Shown here: positions 42,607 through 55,450 of the stretch, piece by piece
Numbering within the stretch: the stretch's first letter is position 1
Layout: each line of letters starts with the position of its first letter
Source: Polyporus tsugae
Taxonomy: Eukaryota; Basidiomycota; Agaricomycetes; Polyporales; Polyporaceae
Reading direction: 5' to 3'
Length of the DNA: 64,000 nt
Assembly: GCA_024305745.1 (NCBI GenBank)
Contig: JAHRBS010000004.1
Span: 5,518,001-5,582,000, forward strand
Notes under the pieces: model-generated
What the model saw: the letters and a program-made list of their open reading frames with translations, nothing else
Told to the model about the DNA's origin: nothing
Databases searched by the model: none
Translations under genes and position numbers: made by a program

Positions 42607-43795
42607 TCACAGGGATGAGCTCGGGCGTGTGTCGACTGCGACGAGCACAACCTGCAAGTCGATGCAATGCTTGGCCTGCAAGAGAAGGTCGGCGGCAACA
42701 AAGACTGCACCAGAGGTGTAGTGCGCGGCGACGAGCACCTCCGATAGGCCGCCTGGCAAGAGGATCGCGACAAGCATGTCTGCGTCGTTCTGGATGAGCT
42801 TCTTGTGGCAGTGACTCATTGCTTGCTTGGGTCAAAGAGCTTGTCGACGTTCGGGACGGTATTGGCGCCACAGTCGAGTGCGGTAACGGCCTGTACACCA
42901 CTTGCTCAAGAGGATGGCGGACGCACTGACAAGCTTGGCAACGTACATGACCTCAGAGGGAGACGCATCCATTCGGACGCGGCAGTGCCATTGCGAACAC
43001 AATCTCCTTGCAGCCTGCGATCTGGTAGGGATGGCGAGTATGAGTTCAGTGGAGGGGATAATGGTGCCGCCGAAAACGTAGTAGAGGCCGACACCGGCAA
43101 TGGGTTGGGTGCAGTGTGAGCAGACAATGTCAGGGATTGTCTCGGCCTCGATCACCCTTGTCCACGTTCTTTTCAAGCACGGCGACCTGGACCTCGCTCT
43201 ATGCACGCTCAGCTTGACCGCCGTGCCGTCGCGCAAGCTATGTACCCTGTGCGTGCATGACGAGCATGTCGACTCGAGATGCGCGAGTGTTGTGGTCATG
43301 CTCGACAGCTGAGCAGTCTTGTTGTAGGCGGGAATGACGACAGTCTCGAGGTCGACCGAGAGCGAGTCGCCGACAGAGCTGAGAGGCAGGCGGATGGACA
43401 ATTTGCGAGGGGAGGGATATGTCTGTTCAGGGGACTTGGAAACTCGGATGATGTCTGGCGACCAGAGGACCAAGACCGTGTAGATCTGTGTGGTTGGGAA
43501 TGCTGTCAGCACCGATAACAACGACAACCCGGCTGGAATGGAGGAAATGCCAGTGAGGGTGATGTGAGACGACCTGACCGTACAGGACGGCGACCTTCAC
43601 AGCATGCACTAACAAGCAAGCTCCCCACAAGTCTTGGAATAAGGATGATCTGGTAATCATTACTGCGCACATCATCCATCCATCATCCAAGCCAGCCTCC
43701 CGCGCAGACCAAACCAGACAACCAGAAGCATGCCAAAACACCTGGAACGTACCGTGCGAAGCGTAGCCAAGCTTGCTGTAAGTTGCCCATGATGA
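42607..43795 (-). CDS. Candidate multi-exon gene, unknown function
   Basis: A start (MGNLQQAWLRFAR, ATG near 43791) is followed by a gtacgt donor. A long open frame (43527-42832) begins hydrophobic (GLSLLSVLTAFPTTQIYTVLVLW in genomic order), continues with PSPRKLSIRLPLSSVGDSLS, then SHCTQPIAGVGLYYVFGGTI and IPSTELILAIP. A further frame (42819-42607) gives KKLIQNDADMLVAILLPGG and HYTSGAVFVAADLLLQAKHC. These read as coding but the intermediate joins were not fixed, and frame shifts could mean decay. No family recognised. Confidence 0.35.
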
Positions 43796-46332
43796 GTTCT
43801 GCGTTGAGCGTTGTGGGTGGTCAGGTCTGCATCATGTGCGAAGAAGAGAGAGGGTGGTGCGCCTTGTGGAACTTGGGAGCATTTGCATCATCTAGGGGGG
43901 CTATATGCGATCAGAAAATGATGTTTACAATGAGAAGATATTGGTAATGCACCTAGGCATGAAAGCCTCGACTTCCTCCTCCCTTTTCTCCTACTTGAAC
44001 GTCTCCAGACGGCGCAAATCTTACAGCCTTGTTGGGGGGATGGAGTCAGGGCTGACCTTCGATGCTTATTTTCTTGGGTCCTTAGAGGTATGCTGCGCGG
44101 TCGTGTGTAGAATGAGAAGAAGAGAATGGTGCATCGCAGGGCGAGAGGAGGGAATTCCCGATACCGTCAGGTAGCGGGTCTTTGCGACGAATCTGCTTCC
44201 GATCTCAAACCGCATGTCGTCATTTACGTGTCAAACTCACGTGCGTGTCGCGTGGCAGCCCCACTTCACGCAAGTAAGTAGCTGCGTCAGTCTCTTCTCA
44301 GTCTCTTCTCTTCCGCCTTTACCTGCTTGTCGACGATGAGGCTACTCGTTACCTGGCTTCCGGGCTACTCAGCAACACTTGTAAGTTGCTCGTCCTTCCC
44401 CGTATCCAACGCTAAATTCCCGTAGCACGGTCAACGACGACTTCTAAATCCGGGTTCGCTATCTTACATGTATTCTGTACCATATTCCGCTCTCCAACAA
44501 CGGTATCGGGCTCTGCCGCATACGTTGAACGCGTCACAGATATGAGCGTACACGTGCTTCCGGGAGAACACCTGACATCATCAATTATGGACCAGGACCC
44601 CATAAATCGGACTTGCAACGAAATCCGCATCTCTCTAACTTGCCCTCTTACTCTTATTCCCTAGCACCAACGTCCGAGCAAGGGTGCGCGCTGCACAGGA
44701 ACCCAGATCTACAGTCAAGGTACGCTGATGATAAATCCACGGTCTTTGGATTCTCTCATATATGCGGTTACCTGGATCATAAGTGCGCATATTAGCGCAT
44801 ACACTTACTCATTCTCATCCAGCCTTGCAACCACCCCGCTTGAAAACTTCCCCAAAATTCCCCAAAGTCAGTTGCATCGCCGGTGGATGGTGATCCCTAG
44901 TCTCTCTTTTTTCTCATATGTTGTCGCCGCTAACCATATCCAGTTTAGGCCTGTGCGCGCGACCGACATGGAACCATGAGGAGCTCAATAACTGTCCAGG
45001 TTTGCCAGCCTGTGTTCTTCGCTGATAAGGTGAGTGCCATGTCATGGTCCCCGCCGCTGCCCTCCTGTTACCCATTGCCTGCTGTCTCTGCCGCATTTTC
45101 TTCCATCCCTGCATTGAGCGTAGTCCTTGGCGTAGTCTCATCCCTCTCCCGACAGACGCGGGGACCGCATCGCTCACCGGAGCAGGCCGGCAGTTGGAGC
45201 TGCGAGGGATGGGTGCGTGTGTTGTCACTGTGCTTTTTGCCACCGCCTGTCTTACTGCGATGTCCCCTCTTTCCTGGCAGTCTCGCTGCCCCTCCGAGTC
45301 TGCTGCCTCTACTTCGATAAGCTCTCGTGTCCTGCTCATCATCGTTCATCAAGCTGACTAAATCTCCCCTCAGCGCCGCTTGCCATGATTTTCTCTCGCA
45401 GTGCACTGATGACGACGCGGACAATGTCTTCGCCCCAAGGTCGCTGGGTTGGCGAGACGCCGGAGCGATTCGACTGGTACCAGGTTACAATGCGCGCGAC
45501 ATCAAGTGCGTCATGGTAGCACTCGACACGGGTCTGACGGCCTGCAGTTAGTAGTGGCCTGTATTGTTGTGGAATAAAATTGCTTTGCTCGTTCTACCTG
45601 TCGTGGCGGGTGTTTGTTTGACTCTCAAAAACCCGTTCTCTATCTATTCTAACTGCACAATGCTGATCCTCCTCACTTCCCCTCCAGTGCAACGTAGCGA
45701 AGCGGATGCAAACTCGCAAATTTGGTGCAATGTCCATCCATCTCACATGGCCCGCGACCGCGCGGGCTCCTCACAATGCTTAGGCGCCGATCTCAGGCAA
45801 TCCTCGCAATATCTTGCGAGGAATGGCTGGGATTGCACGAGCATATGCATATTCGGGGGGTGAGAGGGCGTGATATCGAGCCATGACGCAGACCGCTCTG
45901 CGGGGATTCCCTGCACCGGCGCGGGCAGGGAAACCTAGGCGATATCTTAGCACTTTGCTGATGGACGGGAGGGAGACCTATCGGCGGTAGTGGAGAGGAG
46001 GAGGAGAATGTGCCGATTGCGCGGAGTCACGCTCAGTACTACGGGACCCATCGCGGGACCTGCTTCCTTCGTGCAGGTTGGGCAGATCGCCCATATGGGC
46101 ATGGTGACTTGGATGCCACCCCGCGAAACGACGCTCAACCGCACGCGTATCTGGCACAGTTTTGTATTCACCGTAGGTGTTTCGTGAGGATTGTTTCATT
46201 CTGTGCGACGGATAATCAAGGGAGGTCCCGGCCATCCGCACGTACAGCCAACTTCTGCCTGAAAGATCTGAAGAGCTCGCACGGCATCAGTGTGCTCATT
46301 GAAAAGCCTTGATGTGGTCTGTCCTGAAAACG
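43796..46332. other. No gene recognised; one possible plus-strand terminal exon
   Basis: After a cctcag acceptor at about 45374 the plus-strand frame to 45551 reads CHDFLSQCTDDDADNVFAPR and GAIRLVPGYNARDIKCVMVA and ends in a stop. Upstream donor-like gtgagt at 45030 may belong to the same gene. No domain; the rest is unassigned. Confidence 0.3.
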
Positions 46333-46849
46333 CTACGGGAGGAATTGACGGGTTACGATCGCGAGCAAAGGGGCATGGGGGCGGGCAGTGGGAGGAACGG
46401 CCCCACCCCATAGCATGTAAGTTGCAAAATGCATGCGTACTTGGCCCATCCTTTCGTCCAACCGATTCTCCCTCGCCCCGCTAGGGCTAGTAAGCATTAT
46501 GCCAGAAAACTCGTTGACGAACCACCAGAGGTCTTCGTCCAAGCAAAAGCGCAGTTGGACTCGCCGTGTTAGTCCTTGTAGTGTGAAGCTGAGGGTTCGA
46601 ACACCCTGATGTTTGTTTTTTAGACCTACTGAGATGCCATTGGGACCAACTACTTGCCTGGTCGATGAGAAGTTGCATGTTTTGATCGATGATCGCCGAT
46701 GCGATCCACTCTCCGGGAAACTCGCAAAAAATGCATGGAGCCTGCCTAATAACCAACCCAACTTCACCACTGGCATTAGTGATACGAAACCCTGTTGAAA
46801 GAAGGAAATAGAACAAACAAGAGTTTTCCTCGAGCATCGCAATAAGCAC
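46333..46849 (-). CDS. Two-exon gene, unknown function (about 153 aa)
   Basis: Exon 1 46849-46630, a 55-bp intron 46629-46575 (gtaggt...aag), exon 2 46574-46333; the phase-1 join is clean. The protein reads TGFRITNASGEVGLVIRQAP, FPGEWIASAIIDQNMQLLID, then LRFCLDEDLWWFVNEFSG. The N-terminus is mildly hydrophobic. No known domain. No stops inside; could be intact. Confidence 0.45.
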
Positions 46850-48520
46850 AGAGCAATTAGCACCACTTTACTTCAGTGCCAATGCCCTCACTTCCTTCCC
46901 TGGCGAAGGAATACACCACTGCATATGTGGCAAACAGGGGTGTTATATCCCTGCCGTACACCTAAGATCAGTAAATGTAATGAGAAGTCGAGAGCAATGG
47001 GATAAGGCACTTCGGAGGATCTATGACAATCGACGCGGGCGTAACTGAACAGAGGGTGAGTGCCAGATATATAAAGAACACCAACTACCACCACGTGATG
47101 CCTCCTTGTATGATCCTAAAGGGCCAGTGCAATAACCTTCCAGAACACTCCTTGTATCCCGCTGCTCGTCGACAGCGCATGATGAGCTCAGGGAGGCTGT
47201 TGATACCGCTCGACACGGCTCTCTCGCTGTCAAAGACGACGGAGGATGCCGCAACCAATGTCAAACCCGACAAACCTGTATAGTCGGCGTGAGGATAGTG
47301 TACATGTACGTCAAGATACCCTAAGACGGTGACAAGACCTACCGGCGTCTCCAGCGTTTGGGGCCAGCTCCCAAACCCAAGCTCAGCAGGATCCCCAATA
47401 CTACCCGCTTTTAACCTTCAACCCAGCGAGGCGAACACGATTGGCGAAGATATTTCTGCATTGAACGTCGTGTATTCCCCAGAACCTAAAGACGAGAAGC
47501 CGAGCCTGAAGCCGCCGAGAGAGTGGGCCTTCGGCACAGGGGTGGTGGTGGGGGACTCAACCGCGCAGTTTGGACAAACCAAAGAACAATGGTTTACTCA
47601 CGCAGTCCAGTAATGGTCCAGTTCTACTGCCCTCGGCTTTTGGAATCAAGCCACTAATCGTACAATGTGGCGCATAGCGGGGAGCGGTTTGAAGCCACAA
47701 AAGCGGAATGGGACATCAAGCATCAAGTTTCAGTAGCTCTGCGGATTTTGATTCAGTGAAGGATGTATTTGAGCGGTAGTAGACGCACCGCCAAAGGAAA
47801 AGAGGCGAAGATGAATTCCATCACGAGAGCAGATGCAGGGATTGGGTCCGAGGGTGTTTTGCGCGCAGGAAGAGGTAGAGGCCGAAAGAGAAAGGAGCAG
47901 ATGCAATCGTCGAGAGATCCCCAAAGCGGCCTTTGTTACAGTTACAGGCAGCCGGCCCCTGTGTGTGGGCTGAACACTTCAAGATACGCCAGGACATACC
48001 CTCACCACGGTTGAAAAGACTACCTTCGCCCAACACGGAAGGTGCGAGTGTAGTGGGAGACGCAAGCTGGCTCCGGCGCACGAGCGCCTCGGCTCTCGAT
48101 CGTGACCTCGCAGGCGCACTTCCGGGCAAGTTGGTCATGCCAAGGATCATGTCGGGCCGCGGAGCGGCCGAAAAGGTAGGGGCGTGGGGATTGTATGCGC
48201 ACCCCGCCTTTTCCTTTGGAACCTCCCGGATGGCCGCCCACAGCCGTTACCCGGCGGCGGAACAAATACGAGCAAACAGCTTCCACGCGCGCAGTTTGAT
48301 ATGCAAAGGACTGTAATGCCAGTACGTTACTACGTAGTCCGAGCGTTGGACATTCTGTCCGCTCGTTCCAAGCCGCTACTACCCTGTTACTTTCCATGGT
48401 GTCACAAACGATCCTGGTGAGGCGCCGCCTGCGTATAATACGGTCCCCTCTCAGATTGTCTGCGGCAGACCTTCTGCGAGGACTTTCCCCTCTTGCCCTC
48501 CATCGGTCGCCAACCGCTTC
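46850..48520. other. No gene recognised; upstream region of the bHLH gene
   Basis: A 94-codon plus-strand frame (47329-47613) and minus-strand frames lack motifs. A TATA-like gtataata at about 48432 lies 90 bases before the bHLH start. Confidence 0.35.
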
Positions 48521-49589
48521 ATGGCTCCTAAACCCCTCGTCTTCCCCAGCTCTTCCCAGACTGTGGGACAGCGGTCTGTCGATGACGCGATCCGTTTTCA
48601 GAGCACCTTTGCGGACAACACTGGTGCTCACCCTCAGACGCGAAAGCGTAGGCGCACTCATACTGAGGAAGACAAAGCAACCCACAATGCCATCGAGCGC
48701 ACACGTCGTGAGACCCTCAATGGTCATTTCTTAGTACGGAGCCATTTCTTGTCGCTTATCCTCTTGCGTCTCGCTGATGCACTGTCCCCAGGAGCTGGCC
48801 GCTCTACTCCCTAACCTCCATCACGTTCATCGTCGCACCAAATTCTCTATTGTCAACTCTTCCATAGCACATATTTGGGCATCCCGCCAGCACCGCCTCC
48901 TAGCTGCGCACGAGCTCCGGCTGCTCAAGCTCGAGTCAGACGTGCTTCGCCGCGAACTCAACCAATGGCGTAGTGGCGCCGGCCTCCCTCGCGTTGATGC
49001 ACCTGTTCGTAGTGAGGCGTTTGAGCGGATCCTCAGTGGTCAGGATGAGGTCGTCAGTGCTCTCTTGCATGACGAAGGAGCTGAGGGTAGTAATATCACT
49101 GATCGTAGCGGCGACGACGACTCCGCCGGCCCACCGGGCTCTACGCATGATCAAGATGACACGACGAACTTCAACCACATACCTAGTCCCCCTGTCCACG
49201 ACTTTCTTGTCCCGGTCGACAACGTGAATCTCCTCCCACCTATCCTTCCCTCGTACGCCCCCCTCCCGTTGGGCCACCCCCTTCCGGCCCCATTCCCCAT
49301 AAACCATGGTCTTCGCATGCCAGATCTTGTCCAAGCGGGCCACAGTTCGATATCCTTGGATAACCAAGCAATGGTGTATCAAGCTATGGTCTACCCCACT
49401 CATGCCGTAAACCAGATTCAGCTGCAGTACTCCGGTCACCTAGTACAGCAAGTCAACGATGACGTGCACCACACGATGGCGCGAGACGGTGTCCACGGTG
49501 AAACAGGAAGCGGCGAAGTCACCGGCAACGCTAAGCCTCGGTTCACGCTGTCATCGTTGAGGCAATCACTGCGTGTTGGTGTCTCATGA
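48521..49589 (+). CDS. Basic helix-loop-helix transcription factor, two exons, intact
   Basis: Sequence-specific DNA-binding regulator, expected in the nucleus. Exons 48521-48733 and 48792-49589; the 58-bp intron (gtacgg...cag) is phase 0; 336 residues. The basic region RKRRRTHTEEDKATHNAIER continues TRRETLNG, with the H-x3-E-x3-R pattern (H in HNAIE, E, final R) that contacts CACGTG E-boxes in known factors. Helix 1 FLELAALLPNL, a loop with HRRTKFS, helix 2 IVNSSIAHIWASRQHRLLA and then a leucine-rich extension ELRLLKLESDVLRRELNQW follow. The intron falls inside helix 1. The C-terminal two-thirds are acidic and Pro/Gln-rich, typical of a regulatory region. ATG context cgcttcATGG. A long minus-strand frame here is only the antisense shadow. 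Confidence 0.88.
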
Positions 49590-50229
49590 AGGGGGGTTCG
49601 TCTAGTAGTAGTAGGTTGCATCCCGTACCGTAGACGTGGATAGACGCTCGTAGACGAAGGTGTTCAGACTACGTAGACACACCTTCCGAGTACCTTGAAA
49701 CCCGTACAGTAGACTACGGTGCCAACATGCATTAATGCGTGGAAGCTTGCTCCGGACTCGAACTTACGTGCCAAGCGCGGAACACGATATTATGAGCGGC
49801 TTGTTAACGTTCCGAACGTGGCCACTACGATTTCCAGCCGTGCCTGCAACGTGCCTGCCCGACATCACATTGAGCTCGTAGATCTATCCATGTAACGTAA
49901 TTGTATACATACACACCAAATACTCCTCCTCGTTGCACTCTTGGCTTTAGATTCGGGTTCAACGTGGAGGTCCGCCAATTTTGACTTCGCGTTTTGCAGC
50001 GTGGTCGTTGCGCCGGTTGTTCCTACCGTCGGTTGCTTCCTCGGCTTCTGTTGTCCTCTTTTTCCCGTGCCGTGAGTGTTCCGGTTGAACGCTCTCCGCT
50101 TCCCCTTGTTCGCTATCTATATCGTCCTAAACCGTATTGTGGATGACTAGGTGACAACCGTCTTCTACTCATCGCATCCATGCTCGGTCGTTTTCGGGGG
50201 GGAGGGGATTTAGAGGGATTGTGGTCCTG
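49590..50229. other. No gene recognised
   Basis: 3' flank of the bHLH gene. 49620-49700 is rich in gtagac/tagac motifs similar to 30540-30690, possibly shared repeat remnants. Confidence 0.35.
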
Positions 50230-50960
50230 TACTAGTGAAATATATTTTCATAGCCTGTATACGAAGCCGTATATCTTCCACGTCCCCCACAAATGCTTGG
50301 AAGCAGGGTCATAGGCGTCCCCCCTGGATCCTTGGAGGGTGGCGGTGTCTATGATGAGTGAGATATTCGATCTAACGATCCATAGTCTTCGATAAAAAAA
50401 ATAATCCACACCTTGCAGGCATGCGAGGTAGTGTGAAACTGGCAAGTCGGGTACGCGTATGTGAACAAGGCATGCGCAGGAGAGTCAACAGCCAGGGCAG
50501 GATTGTTGAGGATGAGAGTGAGCGATTGCCAGACCTGCACTGGCGCCGAAAAGGGACAGAAGAGGGGAAAGAAACGGGCAGGGATGATACATGATGTGCA
50601 GAATTCGAAAGCAGCGCTGTGGATGAGAGTGGGGAGTCTGTCATTGCGTCAGAAATTGTCCGCAACATAGATTGAATCGATAACATACGAGTGGAGATGC
50701 TGATATACGGGTACGGACACGGCGATTGACAACTAGCGGTGGCGTGGATCATCAGCCACCTCAAGAAAGAATATGGGGGAAGGATTACACTGTATATGCC
50801 AGCCATCCTGATTCTTGCAAAGCAGGAAGAAACAAAAGAAGGGACTCGGTCTGGACGAACGGAGTGGGTGAAGGACGGGGGCCCAGTGGGAGCAGATCCG
50901 GAGAGGAGAGGAGAGGACAATGAACCGCGCTATCAAAGTCTCATCTGAGGAGTGAATCGA
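50230..50960 (-). pseudogene. Family A copy 3 (best-preserved copy)
   Basis: Minus strand. A 182-codon frame (50920-50372) contains the hydrophobic piece GIYSVILPPYSFLRWLMIHA and then HATASCQSPCPYPYISIST before a gtatgt donor. Another frame gives FTYAYPTCQFHT, and the 3' end gives ATLQGSRGDAYDP and KHLWGTWKIYGFVY. It matches copy 1 at 25742-26290 along most of its length and copy 2 at its 3' end. The reading frame changes suggest introns plus decay. No known domain. Confidence 0.5.
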
Positions 50961-52106
50961 CCCCCAAGTGCTGTACGGACATGGGGATATCGATGCAAGG
51001 CGGGAAAGTTACTTACTAGGAGACAGGCTTCTCCAACTTACTTGTCTACTTCACGAGCATCACAACTCGCCGTCGCCATCCGTCTACGGATGGTGTCAGT
51101 CATTGCAAAGAGGGTCAGTAGTCAGGATAGGTGCTTACTGAACAGATACACTTCACGAGTTGGGCGATCAGAGGGCGATGCAGGACAGAAAGAGCAGCAG
51201 GCTCTGCCACTGAGCAGGCTGATTGTCTACGTTCAGCGCCGGCCAAATCACAATGACAGTCAGCGCGCTTCAGCGTCAGGCGTCAGGCGCTTCAAGCTTC
51301 GGAGAGGACTTCACGATCACTTCCCCTCGCCCCTCCTCTAATCTTTGTCCTCCAGAGATGTTTTCCCGGACGAGATGGTCTTACTGTCGTGGCTGATCTT
51401 AAGATTGTGGAGCAGAGCCTCTAGCGCTCATGACAACATGGGATGTGATACTAGTAAGTTCCTTCCGCTTCTACTACGGCCGTGACTCCTCAATTTGCTG
51501 TATTTCTGTTCACGTTTTGCAGAACTAGGGTTCCAGATGCCTTCACTATCACTTTCATTCAAGATCCAGACTCCAGATGATGTACGTGAAGCTGTAGACA
51601 CCGGTCACTTACAAATCGATCAGCCTGTGACAGTGCTCGCATTCTTGTGTCTTACATTCAGGACCCAGGACAGTGTGGCCAAGGCCGAGGGGCTGCGAGG
51701 GGTCGAAAAAGAAGGACAGGAGCTGGCAAAGTGGACGGTCTCCTGGAGGTAGTGAGGCGGGAGAGGTGGATAGGAAGGTGCAACTGAAGGTCGTGCGCAG
51801 GATCAAGGCAGGCATCCGGTACAGGCAGGATACAGACAAGGTACGTCTATAGTGCTACTGTTGTGCATTTCAAACATCCCCCAGGCTGTATTGTCAACCC
51901 CAGACACTCCTCCGCAGGCAACTCAGCGTCGGCGCAGTGTCGCGGGTATGGTCACGCCTCCTGCTCGCCAGCCGTACGAGGAATCAGTCACCATGGAAGA
52001 CGTATAGCGCGTGGCGTTGAGGTTTCATAAGCTACATCTCTGGCGGCCGGCTGGTACTCATTTCTGAAACTCACCCAGCCCATACCAACCTTCAAATAGG
52101 GTCGCT
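50961..52106. other. No gene recognised
   Basis: Plus-strand frames 50952-51341 and 51495-51752 have no motif. Possibly flank of the transposase fragment. Confidence 0.35.
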
Positions 52107-52643
52107 ATGGCACCGCCATCCACATCGGAACATGCATCTTCAGCCACTAGTGAGTCGTCTACCCCACATCTCATGTCATACGTGCTTAGAACTAAGTCGC
52201 GACCTTGGATCGTTTTACCGCGGTTTCCTCGCGGGCGTTATACCAGGCCCAAAGCACCATCTCTCCAAGTGAACCATTTCCTCGAGATCTTAATGCTAGA
52301 GCTTCGTGATTTTTGGTTCGTCGGCATCCATTTCCCCCGAACCGCTTTAATACCAGACGGTTGGCTGGTGAGATGTGCGGTCCTTCTCCTCGTCTGTGAC
52401 CTCGGAGCGGGAAGGAAGGTGTCAGGACACGCCTCTCATAGCTCCTCTTTCTTCTGCTCCTTTTGCCAGCTTGGAAAAAGCGAGATGAACAAGCTGGATC
52501 AAGCTTTATGGCTGCGGAGGAGCAGTGCAGAGCATCGCCTCGTCGTTGTGCAGCGGTCGAATGCTCGAGAGGGGTCTTTGAAAGGTGAGTGCGAATTTCT
52601 TCTCAATTGGCTTCATCTTCCGACCGAGTCGGACATTCCCTGA
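52107..52643 (+). pseudogene. Fragment of a Plavaka/CACTA (Tnp2-like) transposase
   Basis: Transposases of this group move agaric DNA transposons by cut and paste. The recognised core is VNHFLEILMLELRDFWFVGI, then FPRTALIPDGWLVRCAVLLL, VCDLGAGRKVSGHASHSSSF and FCSFCQL, followed by LDQALWLRRSSAEHR. In the family (recall) the same order G-RLVR...PLVCDLPAARQxxGFASHS...FCSFC occurs in the catalytic domain. Only about 178 codons remain; the flanking catalytic regions are not seen, so it is a fragment. Start at 52107 is formal. Confidence 0.6.
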
Positions 52644-54801
52644 ACAAGCGCCAGTGAAGCTAGTTCAGTGCCACGTCGCAATGTAATACTGCACGATCTT
52701 CCTCCTCCACTTCCTCGCTGGATGCTCAACGTCAACGCTCAGCTCATTGCCGGTCCCAGCACAGGTTCTAGCTGTTACTGTAAAGTGGTCTTCCCCAACC
52801 ATGACTTGAACAGGCCTCTGGTAAGCAGATCTCCAATGTACAGTCCGTTGCCCATCGTTTGACATCTTCGTCGGTTCAGGACCATAGCCAGTCTTCCTAA
52901 TAAGTTTCATGATCCATCTGTCTCACACCCCTGTTCTCCCGTCTGGGTCGCGGCCCCCCATCGTCCAGCTCCACTCTCCTCGAAGAGATACCACAAGCAG
53001 GCCGACCTGAAAGTCCCATCTCGTTCACGTCCCCGGCCCCTCATGTTCTACGACCTCCACACACCACCTGTTTTGTCTTCGGGGAGCCATCGGCCGCGTA
53101 CCTTCCAGTCTTCGCCGCCCAAGATGTTCGCGAACGATAACAGCTGCGTCCCTGTGCGTTGCTCTATTTCTTTCCTGTCGTAAGATGGGTGCGAAGGGAA
53201 TTGATGGGATGGTGACGAGCTGGATACTTATGCGCTTGACTAGACCCCCTTCAGTGAAGCCTAGTGTACGTGCACCTGTACACACTGGGCCCCGCCGTCC
53301 CGAGGCTCTATGAAGCTTTCACAGACGCGACCTACTCAAGGCTCCTCAGGACCTCATCAACTGAATCCTCCTTGTCCGTCCACATGCAAGTCTTTACTGA
53401 ACTACCCTTCTCTAGCACCGCATGTCCTATCTCGCATGTCCTCTATCCCTGTTTTTTCCCAGTGGTTCAGCTGCCCATCTCCCCGCCACATTGTCGGACG
53501 GCATGCCATGTGGTCGGATAGCACCACATTTGTTGCCATCAATATAGAAAGTATGTTGTCAACACTTGTTTCTATGGGCCGCCTTGCTTAGTACATGGAA
53601 ATCAGCTTTCAAGACCGCTTCCTCTGCCGAAGAACTGACACGCATTCGACGATCATCTGAGGTTTCTCGACAATGATACCAAATACCCTCCGAGTCTCAG
53701 ATGGTACTCATCGACTACAAGTCCGTCAACGGCTGCTTATGGTCATCATCTTTACCGCGCGCATCTCTCATATCGCATACAACTGTATGCCAAGGTACGT
53801 GGGTCATTGTTGCCGCTTGCTAGGTTCTGACTCCCCTTCTCTAGGTCAATACACGTATGGACTGTCATAAATCAAGGTTTTTGTGCGCGTTTCACGTTCC
53901 TTGCTTGAACGTTCACGAGGATGGGTTTGCCAGTGCCTCTGGGCTGTGCTGGCAACCGTTCCTGCCGATATGTGCAAGATCCTGGGGCACGTCAATTTCA
54001 TTGCCGCCGTACAGGTCTCAACGAGACATACGCCAAACATAGTCTCGCGTTGGAAGCATTGGATGCGCGTCTCATTCATATTACCTCTTGAGTCTGAATG
54101 TGTTACTAATGTGAACTTCAGGACTGTTTCTCCAGTCTCAAGGCATGGCACCCTACATACCCGGACTTAATAACCAAGAAATCCCCATTCAACATCTACG
54201 CATGATATCCGAACATGAGGCTCTGCTTGGGCCAATCATTCTTACGAGGTGGGTTCCAGACAACTACCAGCCTGTCACACTTCAAGCTTACAGCTTACTG
54301 TGGTTATTTCGCAGGCTTACTAACTGTTCTATGGTCTCACTGACGTTCAATGTCACCCAGTGTGTGGCGCGTCGATCTGGAGGAACCACCATGTACAGAA
54401 GTCCTTGAATTCCCTCGTTTGCGCGTGATATCAAGCTGACTTCGCGTGGCTGGTAGCTAGTTACGAAGCGATCATCATCGGGCGGAGGAGGTCCACAAGC
54501 GCGCACAAAGATGGCATCGATCTACTACATAGTTCACTCTGATCGAACCTTGTACTGATACGTCTTATCCAAAACCGACACCCTCTCCTCCATATTTGAC
54601 GGTCCAGGTCTCACCTCGCTGCCCAGACTCGTGCGTATGTTGCTCTTCAATCACCACAGTCGCTGCTTATGTCCTTGTCAGTCACAATGCTACCAAGAAA
54701 CGAGAATGTCCGCACATGAAGGCGTAGTCGACGGGGAATCCTGGAACGGCCTTCGATTTCGTCGATGAACCTGTACGTGGGCAGATCTTCAGAATCATCT
54801 C
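52644..54801. other. No gene recognised; exon-like pieces
   Basis: Plus-strand frames such as 53673-53870 (ends near a gtacgt donor at 53799 with a ctctag acceptor 45 bases on) and 54145-54408 may be exons of decayed genes. No domain found. Confidence 0.3.
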
Positions 54802-55450
54802 TCAGATGCAACAAGGGGATGCTTTCCGAGAAATCATCTTGCGGGTTATGAGAAGGTCTGATTGAGACTCAAGATCGACGTGGTGCACGCCATCTTCGGC
54901 AACTTTCATAACTAGCAGTTCCCCATGCCAAGGACAGGTTGGGTGGACGGAGAGGAGAGCGCTGTTGGCAGGGAGAAGCCGGTGGCGGGTGAAGTAGACC
55001 CTGAATTGGCGAACCGATTGATTTCCTGTAATTTCGATGCCGCAGTCGTGGATGTATGGATTGGATCCGAGGATTTCCTCTGCGTCCAGATGTGTCGATC
55101 GACCACCCATTTGGGTGTGAAAACGAGTAACACGGACACTGACTGATTGGGGGCGATTCAACCCATATCCATAGAGGCGTCCCTTCACCAGCTCCCGTAT
55201 CGGCTTTTCACGGCGTAAGTATTCGGTGAGTATGAGTAATGAAGGGCCGGGCTTACAGGCTCGCCTCTGCGCCAGTGGGCATACAGGGGTACGTTTCGTG
55301 AAGAAGGCATGTATCGAGCGGGTCGGGAATCATGAAGGGGGCACGCAGAACACTCTGATATAGTTTAAGTGCATAGCGGGATGGAAGCTGATACTTCCGC
55401 ATAGAGGGAACAACAGCCTGGAGCGGGGACCCTGGGACCAACTTATTCAA
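54802..55450 (-). CDS. Candidate two-exon gene, unknown function
   Basis: The upstream block (55450-55253) reads AVVPSMRKYQLPSRYALKLY and APFMIPDPLDTCLLHETYPC; the downstream block (55188-54802) reads LYGYGLNRPQSVSV, EEILGSNPYIHDCGIEITGN, FRVYFTRHRLLPANSALLSV and CPWHGELLVMKVAEDGVHHV. Both look like real protein. Candidate donor gtaagc at 55254 does not join in phase to the likely acceptors, so the exact intron is open or one small indel is present. No known domain. Confidence 0.4.

Noticed and set aside
46555..46620. tRNA-like stretch (gcgcagttgg ... gggttcgaacaccc)
   Set aside because: D-arm and T-arm words are present but stems, anticodon arm spacing and acceptor do not form; it overlaps the intron of the 46.3 kb gene.
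48020..48727. 235-codon minus-strand frame
   Set aside because: Its 5' part is antisense to the bHLH exon 1 and the rest has no domain.
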